From Symmachiella macrocystis (GTDB taxonomy: Bacteria > Planctomycetota > Planctomycetia > Planctomycetales > Planctomycetaceae), in the NCBI RefSeq assembly GCF_007860075.1, contig NZ_SJPP01000001.1, forward strand, positions 868,001-932,000: a stretch of DNA of 64,000 nucleotides, in the 5' to 3' direction. The position numbers and the translations under genes were made by a program. Shown here in pieces: positions 1-8,854 of the stretch. Position 1 is the stretch's first letter. Every line of letters starts with the position of its first letter. Under the pieces are notes generated by a model that had not been told where the DNA came from, made no database searches, and saw nothing but the letters and a program-made list of their open reading frames with translations.

Positions 1-309
1 CTCCGCACCTAACGCAGCTGCCAAGTCGATATAGGCCCGGCCGATCTCCAGTTGCTGTTCACGCTGCGCGGGATCGGGATCGTCGAATCGTACCGATGAG
101 GCCAGTCCGCACACCTGAAACTCGGCCGCTGCCAATTCCGCGCGCCGCACCGGCAACTGCTCCGACTGAAATTCCGCGCGGGCCAACAAGTCGGTCTCCC
201 CCTCCAACAGACGAATCTCCACACCGGAATACCCATAGGCCTTGCCCCGCTCGAGCAATTGCTCCCAACTCCATTGCGGTGTCCCCAATGTCGAAAATGC
301 GATCTTCAT
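1..309 (-). CDS. Sugar phosphate isomerase/epimerase, 5' part only
   Basis: The reverse strand reads an open frame from an ATG at 307-309 to the window edge. It begins MKIAFSTLGTPQWSWEQLLE and continues with GYSGVEIRLLEGE. The MKIAFSTLG start and the G-Y-x-G-V-E-I-R strand are typical of the xylose-isomerase-like TIM barrels (AP endonuclease family 2), which act on sugars or sugar phosphates or serve as isomerases. Only about 103 residues lie in the window, so the metal ligands and the substrate cannot be judged. It is divergent from the flavoprotein gene that follows. The family call is fairly safe; the reaction is unknown. Confidence 0.75.
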   Translation of the reverse strand, partial: MKIAFSTLGTPQWSWEQLLERGKAYGYSGVEIRLLEGETDLLARAEFQSEQLPVRRAELAAAEFQVCGLASSVRFDDPDPAQREQQLEIGRAYIDLAAALGAE

Positions 310-330
310 CTGTCTGCTGCCTTGAATCTA

Positions 331-403
331 TTTCAAAATCCGGTTGTGCTTGTCTCAGAAACATACTTATAAGTTTTGGCGGGACGCATCAGAGGGTTTT
401 GAA
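331..403. repeat. Dispersed ~75-bp inverted-repeat element, copy 1
   Basis: This stretch begins TTTCAAAATCCGGTTG and ends GACGCATCAGAGGGTTTTGAA, so its ends are rough inverted repeats. A related copy lies at 33884-33960 with the same order of blocks (CCGGTTG, GCTTGTC, GAAAC, GGACGC, AGGGTTTTGAA). Both copies sit just upstream of a gene start in non-coding DNA. This suggests a small non-autonomous mobile repeat. Confidence 0.55.
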
Positions 404-520
404 TTTTCCTCGAATAGTTTTCAATTCGCTACGGACTGCCATTGCCCGCATCCAACGGTTACCTTGACTATAGACCGCCATATTCCGAATTGCGAGACGT
501 TCACACTAGAACCCACGCCC

Positions 521-1777
521 ATGTCTGAAACCACCTCACCGCACCTATTGCCCGAACACCCCGTCGTGGATGCTGCCCTGCGGGATACGATCGCGCGGGA
601 CTATCAAATATTTGCCAAGCAAGGGCTGCCGACGAATCTTGAAGCGTATCTAGCGGAGCGGTATCACCTCGATGTCTCCACGACCTATGCGGGCTTGCCG
701 ATCACCAATCCGTTCGGCAAAGCCTCCGGCCAATTGTCGATGACTGCGCGGCAAGTCGAAGAAGACGTTCAAGCCGGGCTCGGTTTTGTGGTGCTCAAAA
801 CGGTGATTGCCCAAGACGAAACCGGCGCGCAGACCATGGGGGAATGGGCCGTTAAGGAATCGCGTATGGTCGTCGAGCCGATCACCGGGCAATCAGGCGA
901 GACGGGCTGGACCGTGAGTTGGAAAGGCCGCGGCTGGTGGGGGACGTTTGACGAATACCTACAACTGATCCGCGCTGCCCGCCAAATCGCCGCTGACAGA
1001 AACACGTTAATCGTCCCCTCCTGCAAATACCATCTCCCAACGCCTACAGAGGTTGTGTGGAAGGAGAGCGAATACCGTTACACAACCGCCAAGATCTTAG
1101 AAGCCTGGCAAGCCGGCGCTGCGACCGATGCACCGATGCCGTTGGAAAAAGATTTCAGCCCCACCCTCGCCGGCAGCGACCACGCGGCCCAACAGGCAAA
1201 AATCCTCGAATGGTTAAGAACCGTCCCGCGCTTAATTCGCGAGGGACTGGCCGACGCGGCCCAGATTCGCGTGGGACTTAAACTCTTCAATGCCCTGTTC
1301 GATGATGACTTCCAACTGGCCATGCTGCGGGCCATTCACGACGGCGAGCATCGCCCCGAATTTTTCATCTACGGCAATCGCCTATTCGATCCCAAGCGCG
1401 AATTCGACGGCAAGCGAGGCATCGCATACGGCGGCCCGGATCTAAGCGACCGCAACCTCCGCATCATGTCCCGCTTCCCCACCGAATGCGACACCCCCCT
1501 CCCCTGGTCCGCCACCGGCGATATCCATAGCGGAAAAATGGCCCTCGAATACGCCCTCCGCGGCGCCGGTAGTTTCCAACTGCACACCTTCTTCCAAATG
1601 CCCAATGCCCACTACACAGCCACGGTCGGCAACAAAACGCAAAAGGCGCTACACGAATTGTATTTTCATCCCCAGCAGGGGTTGATCGTGTGGATTTTGC
1701 ATTTAGCCGGCGTGTTGGATTTGCCGCGGGAATGTGTGCGATTGGCGGACGTGATTGGGCGCGGCGAATATATTTAA
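521..1777 (+). CDS. Dihydroorotate dehydrogenase-like flavoprotein
   Basis: This 418-residue protein is chosen to start at ATG 521 (MSETTSPHLLPEHPVV). The upstream extension of the frame runs through a dispersed repeat and is unlikely to be translated. The segment AGLPITNPFGKASGQLSM followed by GFVVLKTVI matches the N-terminal FMN-binding strand and loop of the DHODH/dihydropyrimidine dehydrogenase TIM barrel. Near the C terminus, WSATGDIHSGKMALEYALRG followed by AGSFQLHTF matches the late phosphate-binding strands where FMN is held. The family oxidises dihydroorotate or reduces pyrimidines. The central region differs from classical PyrD, so the substrate is uncertain. It stands alone with no pyrimidine genes nearby. 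Confidence 0.7.
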   Translation: MSETTSPHLLPEHPVVDAALRDTIARDYQIFAKQGLPTNLEAYLAERYHLDVSTTYAGLPITNPFGKASGQLSMTARQVEEDVQAGLGFVVLKTVIAQDETGAQTMGEWAVKESRMVVEPITGQSGETGWTVSWKGRGWWGTFDEYLQLIRAARQIAADRNTLIVPSCKYHLPTPTEVVWKESEYRYTTAKILEAWQAGAATDAPMPLEKDFSPTLAGSDHAAQQAKILEWLRTVPRLIREGLADAAQIRVGLKLFNALFDDDFQLAMLRAIHDGEHRPEFFIYGNRLFDPKREFDGKRGIAYGGPDLSDRNLRIMSRFPTECDTPLPWSATGDIHSGKMALEYALRGAGSFQLHTFFQMPNAHYTATVGNKTQKALHELYFHPQQGLIVWILHLAGVLDLPRECVRLADVIGRGEYI

Positions 1778-1798
1778 GGGATGTTTGCGCCGTTGGTG

Positions 1799-1894
1799 AA
1801 TATGGCCTTTGGTCAAGGCGTATTCGATGTTACACGGATCCCTGGGGCAACGCCCCGGGAAATCGACGACCAATTTGGCTGAAGGCCAAACACA
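1799..1894. repeat. Dispersed palindromic element
   Basis: Short palindromes cluster between two convergent genes: GGCCTTTGGTCAAGGC, CCTGGGGCAACGCCCCGGG and TTTGGCTGAAGGCCAAA. The same three blocks recur in another order at 3623-3760. This is a small dispersed repeat family in non-coding DNA and may also help end transcription between the convergent genes. Confidence 0.5.
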
Positions 1895-1930
1895 ATGCCA
1901 CCGGTTACAATGAATCCCCCACGCCAAATC

Positions 1931-3511
1931 TCACCAATTTGCAATCTGATAATCCTTCAAAAAATTCCCCCACAGATGTTCGCCGCTGAGCATTCCGGCA
2001 AAAATGGGGTCGCAGATGCGGGCGGCTGCGTCGATGGTGTCCAGCGGGGGGTGGAAGCCGAGTTCCTCGCGTTTGCGCTCGGCAATGTCGGCCGGGTCTT
2101 CGTCGGTGATCCAACCGGTATCGACGCTGTTCATATGAATGCCGTCGGCGACGTAATCCTGGGCGGAGGTCCGCGTCATCATGTTCAACGCTGCTTTGGC
2201 CATGTTCGTGTGCGGATGTTTGTCGGTCTTATAGGCCCGGTAAAAAATCCCCTCCATGGCCGAGACGTTGACGATGTGTTTGTCACGCGTCGGGACGCGG
2301 AGCATCAGTGGTTTCAGGCGGGCATTGAGAATGAACGGAGCGACTGCATTCACCAAATGGACTTCCAGCAATTCGACCGTCGGCACATCGGCCAACGGCA
2401 ACCGCCAACTGTTGATCGATCGTAGATCGACTTGCTGCAGATCATGATCGTATTGCCCGGTGGGAAAAACCTCCGCTCCGCTGGCATGATCACCGGGAGC
2501 CAACGGAATTTGCGATAACTCCGCCGCACGTTGAATGCCGGCTAGACTATCGCGGACCTGTGCGGGCAGCGTCTTGCCGTTGGTGGGGCTGATCAGACCT
2601 TGGCCCCGCAATTGCTCATATGAAGCTAACAACGGTTCTGCTGCGGCCGGCAGTGCTTCCAACGACCGAGTTTCCCCCTCCATCAGGTGCGCATAAAATC
2701 CCGGCGGACGGCGGACGGTTTGGCAGGCGTTGTTCAATAGAAAATCGAGTCGCGGTAACGTAGCGACTAGATGTTCGGCCAGCAACTCGACGCTCGGCGT
2801 GTGCCGCAAGTCGATGCCGTACAATTGCAGCCGGTCCTTCCAGTCCCCGCTATCCGCTTCGTCAAGAAATCGTTGCGAGGCATCACGGGGAAAACGGGTC
2901 GTGACGACCACATAAGCCCCGGCGCGGAGCAACTTCAGAGCAGCCTGAAAACCGATTTTCACGCGTCCGCCGGTGAGCAGTGCATACCGCCCTGACAAAT
3001 CCGCTGTTTGGTTTCGTTTGGTCCAGTTGAGCGAGGCGCAATCGGGGCACATCGAGTCGTAGAACTGATGCACACGGTCGTAGTCCCGCTTGCAGATGTA
3101 ACAACTGCGGGGGACCTGCAGGCGGGGACCGAATTGGTCGTCGGGTTGCGTGTTGGCCGGAGGCAGCTCCGGTTCGAAGGGGGCCGGGGCGCAGGCCTGT
3201 TTGATGCGTTTGGGGGCAAATTGCTTGCGAATTCCGGTCTGGGCCAGCAGCGATTCGTCCGCCGCCTTCTGCTCAGCCAGTGCTGCTTTTTCCCGTTTTT
3301 GGATCGCTCGTCGCAGTTTCATGCGGGAAACACGATCCGGCACCGCCACGCCCTCAGCCGCCCGCATCAAGCGATGCATCTCCTCCTGGGACAAACGTTC
3401 CAGCAAGCCACGATCGGCCGCCAATTGTTCGAGGACCGCAATGGCCTCAACCATCGCGTCATGGGTGGGTTCAGGGTCAGCTGCGGATTCCGCATCGTCT
3501 GCCAAGGTCAT
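1931..3511 (-). CDS. SDR-family oxidoreductase with N-terminal zinc ribbon
   Basis: This is a 526-residue protein. Residues 1-130 are charged and partly helical. A zinc-ribbon-like unit follows with CxxC at 137/140 and CxxC at 155/158. From about 172 there is a Rossmann fold with the glycine motif TGGRVKIG at 180-187, then D-F-L-L-N-N-A-C, the typical NNA motif of short-chain dehydrogenases. The C-terminal part contains HTNMAKAALNMMTRTSAQDY, which is the usual cofactor-side helix region. Length is about twice that of a plain SDR because of the N-terminal part and an insert after NNAC. Substrate is unknown; NAD(P) dependence is inferred from the family. It is convergent with the upstream flavoprotein gene. 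Confidence 0.7.
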   Translation of the reverse strand: MTLADDAESAADPEPTHDAMVEAIAVLEQLAADRGLLERLSQEEMHRLMRAAEGVAVPDRVSRMKLRRAIQKREKAALAEQKAADESLLAQTGIRKQFAPKRIKQACAPAPFEPELPPANTQPDDQFGPRLQVPRSCYICKRDYDRVHQFYDSMCPDCASLNWTKRNQTADLSGRYALLTGGRVKIGFQAALKLLRAGAYVVVTTRFPRDASQRFLDEADSGDWKDRLQLYGIDLRHTPSVELLAEHLVATLPRLDFLLNNACQTVRRPPGFYAHLMEGETRSLEALPAAAEPLLASYEQLRGQGLISPTNGKTLPAQVRDSLAGIQRAAELSQIPLAPGDHASGAEVFPTGQYDHDLQQVDLRSINSWRLPLADVPTVELLEVHLVNAVAPFILNARLKPLMLRVPTRDKHIVNVSAMEGIFYRAYKTDKHPHTNMAKAALNMMTRTSAQDYVADGIHMNSVDTGWITDEDPADIAERKREELGFHPPLDTIDAAARICDPIFAGMLSGEHLWGNFLKDYQIANW

Positions 3512-3983
3512 TGGGGATATCGTTTAGATAAAATCAGGTGTCAGTTTCAGAGGACCGCAGCGCATATTAGCGAATCGCCACACAAGCATCCAATGCCCGC
3601 CGCGCTAAGGCTTAATTCAGCGCACATATTGGCTGAAAGCCAATAAACAACATAGCCCAGGGCAACGCCCTGGGGATACGGTCCGCCCCCCAAATCCATT
3701 GGCCGAAGGCCATATTCACCTGGCAAAATGACTATGGCCTTCGGCCAAAAATTGACTTCAACGCCGATTTCCCAACACACACCCATTGCGACTGCCAATG
3801 ATCCTCGACCTACCGCATGCGACTATCGCCGTAACATTCGATGCTGCAAGCACCTCCGTGCTCTCCGTGGCTCCGTGGTGAATCCCCGCCGAACGGACCT
3901 CGTCTTGAAGCAACCCGCAGGCTGTGTTATCGTTTCCAGCCAAGGAAACCGGCGAAACATGACGAAAATCAAGGAGGACGTCA
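3512..3983. other. Non-coding gap with dispersed repeats
   Basis: No convincing gene is seen. The gap holds palindromic blocks (GGCAACGCCCTGGGG, TTGGCCGAAGGCCATA and its inverse) at 3623-3760, related to the element at 1799-1894. It also has a CTCCGTG-type sequence (CTCCGTGCTCTCCGTGGCTC) at about 3855-3874. That second motif recurs inverted or direct near 27185-27210 and 58482-58510. Confidence 0.5.
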
Positions 3984-4183
3984 TGGAGTTATGGCAATTG
4001 GGCCTGTATGCTGTTGCTTCGGTGTTGGCACTGAGATCGTTGACCACGTTGATGGCCAATCACCGCAGTCGTGCGCGGCGCGATGCCGCCATTCAAGCGC
4101 GATTGCGAATCAATCAAGGTTTGACTCAGCAAGCGGCACCACCAGCGGGCGGAAAACAGCAAGCAACGGCCAAAACGGCATAA
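3984..4183 (+). CDS. Small single-pass membrane protein, unknown function
   Basis: This is a 66-residue frame starting MELWQLGLYAVASVLALRSL. A strong ribosome binding site AAGGAGG at 3972-3978 sits 5 nt before the ATG and decides the start. Residues 3-24 form one hydrophobic segment. Two Arg-rich clusters follow (NHRSRARRD), and the tail is rich in Gln, Ala and Lys. The positive residues after the helix suggest an N-out or signal-anchor topology with a cytoplasmic tail. It lies 106 bp before miaB and may share its transcript. No family is recognised. Confidence 0.6.
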
Positions 4184-4289
4184 TCCGTTTCGGACGCCCG
4201 TACATCAGCCAGGAAGGCGCCCCGACTAAAATTCCGTCAGGCCGCTGCCTGACTCACGTGAGAAATACCGACAACGGCGCGAAGAATCT

Positions 4290-5753
4290 ATGACCACATC
4301 GGCCGAAACAGCCGTGCACAACGGCAAACTGTTTATCCACACCGTCGGCTGCCAGATGAACGAACTGGACAGCGAACTGGTTGTCGCCGCCCTGCGCAAA
4401 CATGGTTATGAACTGACCGCCGATGTGGCCGACGCCGACACGGTGCTGTTTAACACCTGCAGCGTCCGCGAACATGCCGAGCACAAAATCTATTCCGCCC
4501 TGGGCCGGTTGAAATACAGCAAACGCAAGCGGCCCGATCAAGTCATCGGCGTGATGGGCTGTATGGCTCAGAAGGATCAAAAACTGATCTTTCAAAAAGC
4601 GCCGCACGTCGACCTAGTCGTGGGGACCGGACAGTTATCCGAAATCCCGCTGTTGATCGACAACGCCCGCGAGAACCGCGAACGGCAGATGGCGATCAGC
4701 CTCGCCCGTCGCGACGCCACGCGTCAAAAGGTCGCCGACAGTTTTGAAAGTTACGATCCACTGCGCGATCCGGAAATGCGGCCCTCGGCATTTCAAGCCT
4801 ACGTGCGGATCATGATTGGTTGCGACAAGTTTTGCACCTACTGCGTGGTCCCCATGACGCGCGGTCCGGAACAAAGCCGTTCCCCCAAACACATCGTGCA
4901 AGAAGTCCAGCAACTCGCCGCCGAAGGGGTCAAGGAAGTCACCCTGCTCGGGCAAACGGTCAATAGCTACCGGCACACCGAGGATGGTCGCGAATATCGG
5001 TTGTCTGATTTGATCGCCAGTTTTCACGACACCCCCGGCCTGGAGCGGATCAAGTTCGTGACGAACTATCCTCGCGACATGACCGATGATCTTCTGCAAG
5101 CGGTGCGAGATCTGCCGAAGGTCGCGCATTACTTGCACGTGCCGGCGCAGTCGGGTTGTGATGAAATGCTCAAGCGGATGAAGCGGGGTTACACCGTTGA
5201 GCATTACCGCGAAATGATGCACCGCATTCATGAAACCGTGCCGGATTGTTCTGTCTCCAGCGACTTCATTGTCGGCTTTTGCGGCGAGACCGATGCCGCG
5301 CATGAAAAGAGCATGGAGCTGATTCGCGAGTTCCGCTTCAAGAACAGCTTTATCTTTAAGTACAGCGCCCGCACCGGCACCAAGGCCGATGCGATCATGT
5401 TGGACGATGTGCCCGAAGAGACCAAGCGTCGCCGCAACAACGAGATGCTCGATTTGCAGAACGAAATCAGCGAAGAGGACAACGCCGCCCGCATCGGCCG
5501 CGAATATGACATTCTCGTCGAAGGCCCCAGCAAAAACGCCGTTAAAGCGGGCGACGATGACAGCATCCCCAAAACCCAGCTTTCCGGCCGCACCCGTTGC
5601 GACCGCATCGTCGTCTTCGACGGCAACCGCCGCCTCACCGGCAGCACCACCCGCGTACGAATCGACGACTGCACAGCGACGACCTTGATCGGCACGATCG
5701 TGACGCGTGAGTTACAACACACCGCCGATGGGGGTTTGCCGATCTTGGGGTAA
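4290..5753 (+). CDS. miaB: tRNA-2-methylthio-N6-dimethylallyladenosine synthase
   Basis: The 487-residue product adds a methylthio group to i6A37 of tRNAs reading codons that start with U. The N-terminal UPF0004 domain carries the three auxiliary-cluster cysteines C21 (VGCQMNE), C57 (FNTCSVRE) and C91 (MGCMAQ). The radical-SAM motif CDKFCTYC supplies C178, C182 and C185. A TRAM domain with DILVEGPSK and GRTRCDRIVVF closes the protein. Length and motif spacing match MiaB rather than RimO or MtaB. The enzyme acts in the cytoplasm and uses two [4Fe-4S] clusters. A second methylthiotransferase lies at 46842-48140. Confidence 0.93.
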   Translation: MTTSAETAVHNGKLFIHTVGCQMNELDSELVVAALRKHGYELTADVADADTVLFNTCSVREHAEHKIYSALGRLKYSKRKRPDQVIGVMGCMAQKDQKLIFQKAPHVDLVVGTGQLSEIPLLIDNARENRERQMAISLARRDATRQKVADSFESYDPLRDPEMRPSAFQAYVRIMIGCDKFCTYCVVPMTRGPEQSRSPKHIVQEVQQLAAEGVKEVTLLGQTVNSYRHTEDGREYRLSDLIASFHDTPGLERIKFVTNYPRDMTDDLLQAVRDLPKVAHYLHVPAQSGCDEMLKRMKRGYTVEHYREMMHRIHETVPDCSVSSDFIVGFCGETDAAHEKSMELIREFRFKNSFIFKYSARTGTKADAIMLDDVPEETKRRRNNEMLDLQNEISEEDNAARIGREYDILVEGPSKNAVKAGDDDSIPKTQLSGRTRCDRIVVFDGNRRLTGSTTRVRIDDCTATTLIGTIVTRELQHTADGGLPILG

Positions 5754-5872
5754 GCCCGCCAGACGGAATGGGTAGCCGTGATTGCGCAGCAATCAGGGCG
5801 GGCGCAGCCCGCAAGAAGCCGCAGTTGTTGCGTTGCATGAGGAGTGAGGAAAGGGGATGGGTAGCCGTGCGG

Positions 5873-6100
5873 TTACGGTTGATTGTTCATATCGAAATCA
5901 CCGACTGCCTGCTCAAGTTCTTCAAGCAACTCGCATCGAATCCTGTTAACGGGGACGTCGTTCGGGTATGCACGGAAAACCGAAATGCCGGTGGGCAGAT
6001 GCGTAAACCGCGTCGATCCCAGATTTGATTCCGGCGAGAACCAATGCTCGTGTTTGAGTTCGTTGTCGCTGAGCATATCGATTCTAACCAAGTCCGACAT
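5873..6100 (-). CDS. Small hypothetical protein
   Basis: This is a 75-residue frame starting MSDLVRIDMLSDNELKHEHW. GGGAG stands 5 nt before the ATG at 6100, which favours this start over the longer frame. The protein is acidic and soluble, with no signal or membrane segment. It is the first of a run of small minus-strand genes in an accessory region. No family is recognised. Confidence 0.5.
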   Translation of the reverse strand: MSDLVRIDMLSDNELKHEHWFSPESNLGSTRFTHLPTGISVFRAYPNDVPVNRIRCELLEELEQAVGDFDMNNQP

Positions 6101-6129
6101 AATATCTCCCTTCGCACGGAGTGCCACTG

Positions 6130-6579
6130 TTACATCCCGGATTCATCATCGGAACCGCTGCCAAGTGGAAAGTATTCGGCCTGCGACAAGCGGTACTGGA
6201 TGACCCACTCGTTTTTCGGATCGTGTTCAATGAATCCGACCACACGACATTCTTCTTCTGGTTCCGGTGACCAGTCGATACCGCCCAGCTTATGCAAAAA
6301 TCGGATCGGCTTGTCGTCAAGATAGACAAGTTGAAACGCCTTATACTCCCGGAGGTTCACAATCGTCGTGAATGTGACGCGCTTGCCTACGTATGTTTCG
6401 AGTTGATCGTAGCGTGTTATTGGTCGAGAATAGACAAACAGGGTGTAGTACCAGCTGATTCCGATCGCCGTCAGGATGAGCACAGCAGCGAGAATACGTC
6501 GCAGGATCCGAGCAATTTGCGTGCGCGGGATGGCAGCGTCGCCACAGGTTCGCGAGTCGGCAGGAAGTGGTTGTATCAT
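6130..6579 (-). CDS. Membrane-anchored hypothetical protein
   Basis: This is a 149-residue protein. Residues 24-49 (ARILRRILAAVLILTAIGIS and onward) form one membrane segment preceded by arginines. About 95 residues follow, likely outside the cytoplasm, with patterns such as YVGKRVTFTTIVNLREYK. An AAGGAG site lies 7 nt before ATG 6579. It lies 29 bp upstream of the small gene at 5873-6100 and is probably cotranscribed with it. Function is unknown. Confidence 0.55.
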   Translation of the reverse strand: MIQPLPADSRTCGDAAIPRTQIARILRRILAAVLILTAIGISWYYTLFVYSRPITRYDQLETYVGKRVTFTTIVNLREYKAFQLVYLDDKPIRFLHKLGGIDWSPEPEEECRVVGFIEHDPKNEWVIQYRLSQAEYFPLGSGSDDESGM

Positions 6580-6621
6580 CGAGCACTCCTTACTGCATAA
6601 CGACCATGTTCTCTAGCGCAC

Positions 6622-6730
6622 GGGTGCCACTGGCTTCGCCAGTGCTTTTGAAATGCATGCCAAACCACATTCTAAGCGTGCGTCATTCTTCGTGTCCAAT
6701 CGAAAAACACTGGCAGAGCCAGTGGCACCC
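6622..6730. repeat. 109-bp inverted-repeat element, copy 1 (BIME-like)
   Basis: The ends are GGGTGCCACTGGCTTCGCCA and its near-exact inverse ending GGCAGAGCCAGTGGCACCC. Each end is itself a hairpin (CACTGGC-TTC-GCCAGTG), so the whole is two inverted REP-like palindromes around a ~60-bp core with AAATGCATGCCAAACCACAT. Four more copies lie at 7311, 9567, 12098 and 15114, all in the same accessory region. The 280 bp that follow (6731-7010) hold only a small hairpin AGTACCTTTTAGGGTACT and no gene. Confidence 0.9.
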
Positions 6731-7010
6731 TGGCGTTTCGACAAGACGGCAAAAAACTACAGCGGCTTCATCAAAATGGCCTTTGTCGAACGTTACTTCA
6801 GAATCATGGGAATTTGACGTTTTCCGACAGAGCCTAGTAAGTACCTTTTAGGGTACTATTCGCTCTGCCAGTGATACTCAAGCCCGAAACCCAAATTTCC
6901 CGTCAATGCAACCCTGCTGTCATTCGCTTGATGGATTGGTTTACATCGGTCATTGTTTTTGGTCCGCGCGCCGGGGGCTACTGCAACAGATAAACGCACG
7001 TCCATCAAAA

Positions 7011-7253
7011 TTAATCCGTAGAACATAATCGATTTAGAAAAGCTCTCTCTTCTTGCGAAAGAGTTTCGCTAAAGTCTTCCAATTCTGTCAGTAGGGCATA
7101 ATTGTCGAGATTATGGAGACACGCACAAAACAGGGCCATCATCCCAGCTGCGTCATATACGGTATCATCCGCAAAAGAACGCCAGTTTAATAATCCTGAT
7201 TCTAACTGCTCGAAAGATTCCAGCGTTACTCCTTCCAAAGGATTCTGTTGCAT
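7011..7253 (-). CDS. Small hypothetical protein
   Basis: This is an 80-residue frame. The longer reading upstream is translated from the adjacent repeat, so the start is placed at MQQNPLEGVTLESFEQLESG, where GAGG precedes ATG 7253 by 5 nt. The content is acidic and helical (DNYALLTELEDFSETLSQEE), with no membrane segment. No family is recognised. Its promoter side is occupied by repeat copy 2. Confidence 0.5.
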   Translation of the reverse strand: MQQNPLEGVTLESFEQLESGLLNWRSFADDTVYDAAGMMALFCACLHNLDNYALLTELEDFSETLSQEERAFLNRLCSTD

Positions 7254-7310
7254 TTTTCCTCGATCCTCTCTTGATGTAATTGTTGATGCAACGCTCCGCA
7301 CCATGCGCGC

Positions 7311-7419
7311 GGGTGCCACTGGCTTCGCCAGTGCTTCTGAAATGCATGCCAAACCACATTCTAAGCGTGCGACATTTTTTGTGTCCAATCGAAAAACACT
7401 GGCAGAGCCAGTGGCACCC
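7311..7419. repeat. 109-bp inverted-repeat element, copy 2
   Basis: This is nearly identical to copy 1 over its full length, including the core AAATGCATGCCAAACCACAT. A separate perfect hairpin (TGGCCCC...GGGGCCA) follows at about 7426-7451. A related hairpin (GCCCCGAA...TTCGGGGC) occurs at 60912-60934. Confidence 0.9.
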
Positions 7420-7475
7420 TGGCGTGTGGCCCCGTAAGATTCTTTTGGGGCCATACACTTCGCTACATCGCTTTC

Positions 7476-8258
7476 TCACCCTTCCCTGTCTTGGACAACC
7501 AGGAAGACGCGAACACTGTAAAAGTCTTCGCCTTGGGGCCAGTTTACCTGTAACATTTCGGACCGGACTGTACCCCAATCACCGTTATCAAGTAGTACTT
7601 CAAGGGCAGTTGGATGGTTTTGCATTTGGGAATAGTAGCAACGGACCCAGTGTGTACCAGGCGGCAGCGAGGATGCCTTAATTAGGGATTCGAGGGCCTT
7701 AAACCATGCGATTGGTGGTTCATCAGGATTTGGCACCGTGCCACGGATACCCATGTTTCCGATAGTCACGCGCCTCGATTGGCCATTGATGTCCCATTGT
7801 TCTGTTTCGACCTGATCATCATCGCCATCGCGATAAAACGCCGCCAGAAGAACATGGAATGAGTTCGCCACAAAGTTCTGAATGCCGTCGGTAATGGCTT
7901 CATCTTTTGTCAGGCCGATTCCAGCGAATGATTCCATGAGAATACGGTCCGGGTCGACTCGCAAATAGAAGTCGATTTGAATGCTCGTCACGTTCGAGGA
8001 TGGTTGCATTTCTCGGACAATAGCGCCGCAAATGGATGGACGATTATCAACAAGAATCCAGCCATCGCGACTCGTGGCATCCAATCCGTGATCGCGCAGC
8101 AGTTTCACAAGGAGAGGATTGATGGTCGAATCACCGCGCACATCTGTTGTTGGCTGTGATGCTGCGTTAAACGGCCCTGGCATTGGCGGCGGCGATTCAG
8201 AGCAGCCGGTCAGTGTGGCCAGTAGAATCATCGCGAAATGGCGTAGTGTATTGAACAA
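7476..8258 (-). CDS. Putative lipoprotein, unknown function
   Basis: The 260-residue frame begins MFNTLRHFAMILLATLTGCS. LLATLTGC is a plausible lipobox with Cys19, so the product would be exported and lipid-anchored. The first codon is TTG; an ATG at 8231 would leave a very short signal, so the TTG is preferred with reserve. The mature part has a mixed alpha/beta pattern with IQIDFYLRVDPDRI and THWVRCYYSQM. No family is recognised with confidence. It is separate from neighbours and lies next to repeat copy 2. Confidence 0.55.
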   Translation of the reverse strand: MFNTLRHFAMILLATLTGCSESPPPMPGPFNAASQPTTDVRGDSTINPLLVKLLRDHGLDATSRDGWILVDNRPSICGAIVREMQPSSNVTSIQIDFYLRVDPDRILMESFAGIGLTKDEAITDGIQNFVANSFHVLLAAFYRDGDDDQVETEQWDINGQSRRVTIGNMGIRGTVPNPDEPPIAWFKALESLIKASSLPPGTHWVRCYYSQMQNHPTALEVLLDNGDWGTVRSEMLQVNWPQGEDFYSVRVFLVVQDREG

Positions 8259-8432
8259 TTTTGACCTATATTTAAAGAAATACGCAGCCGCTGGAGTAAT
8301 TTGTATCGTGCCGGCAAATTTGCGGGCTGACCACCTGCCGACTTCGTGGTTTCAGATGGAAACGATCTGGGCTACCCGTGAAGGTTCTTCCATTTTATCA
8401 CCTGATCTATGATCTCTTTTTCGTCTCAACAC

Positions 8433-8810
8433 TTACTCATTTTTTGCTGCGACGATCTGTTGTTGGTCAATCCAGATTAGATACTCCCCCAAGTCTGATT
8501 GCCGCACCCACCCTGAATCAGACATCGCAGAGGGCTCGAAACCATAGCGAGAACTAATCCGATCCACGAGATCCGAGATTTCAGCTAATTCCGGTATGTC
8601 CTGTTGACGGATTCGATCACCCAAGCCGTCCAGCAGATTGAATATCTCAACGTCCATTAAGCGACCTTCTGCGAAGCAATACTCAATAGCATTGAAAACA
8701 AAGTCCATTCGTTCGTAGGCATCAATGACCGTGAGGTCACCGCTAGGATTCGCAGCGAATCGCTCTTGACCGTCCAGGTAAATTGGAAGGCGAAGCCAAG
8801 TTTCACTCAT
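8433..8810 (-). CDS. Hypothetical protein
   Basis: This is a 125-residue acidic protein, started at MSETWLRLPIYLDGQERFAA (ATG 8810). The upstream extension of the frame is read from a repeat remnant (GCGCGGGTGCCACT at 8841-8854). The predicted fold is mainly helical with NAIEYCFAEGRLMDVEIFNL. No signal or membrane part is seen. It may be cotranscribed with the gene at 8855-9499, although the repeat remnant separates them. Confidence 0.5.
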   Translation of the reverse strand: MSETWLRLPIYLDGQERFAANPSGDLTVIDAYERMDFVFNAIEYCFAEGRLMDVEIFNLLDGLGDRIRQQDIPELAEISDLVDRISSRYGFEPSAMSDSGWVRQSDLGEYLIWIDQQQIVAAKNE

Positions 8811-8854
8811 AGAACTGTCAACTCCTGAACTCACCGGGTGGCGCGCGGGTGCCA

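Noticed and set aside
344-520. N-terminal extension of the dihydroorotate-dehydrogenase-like protein
   Set aside because: It is translated through a dispersed repeat; ATG 521 gives a normal start and family-like length.
7253-7454. Extended N terminus of the 80-residue protein at 7011-7253
   Set aside because: The extra residues are read from the 109-bp repeat, and a ribosome site supports the internal ATG.
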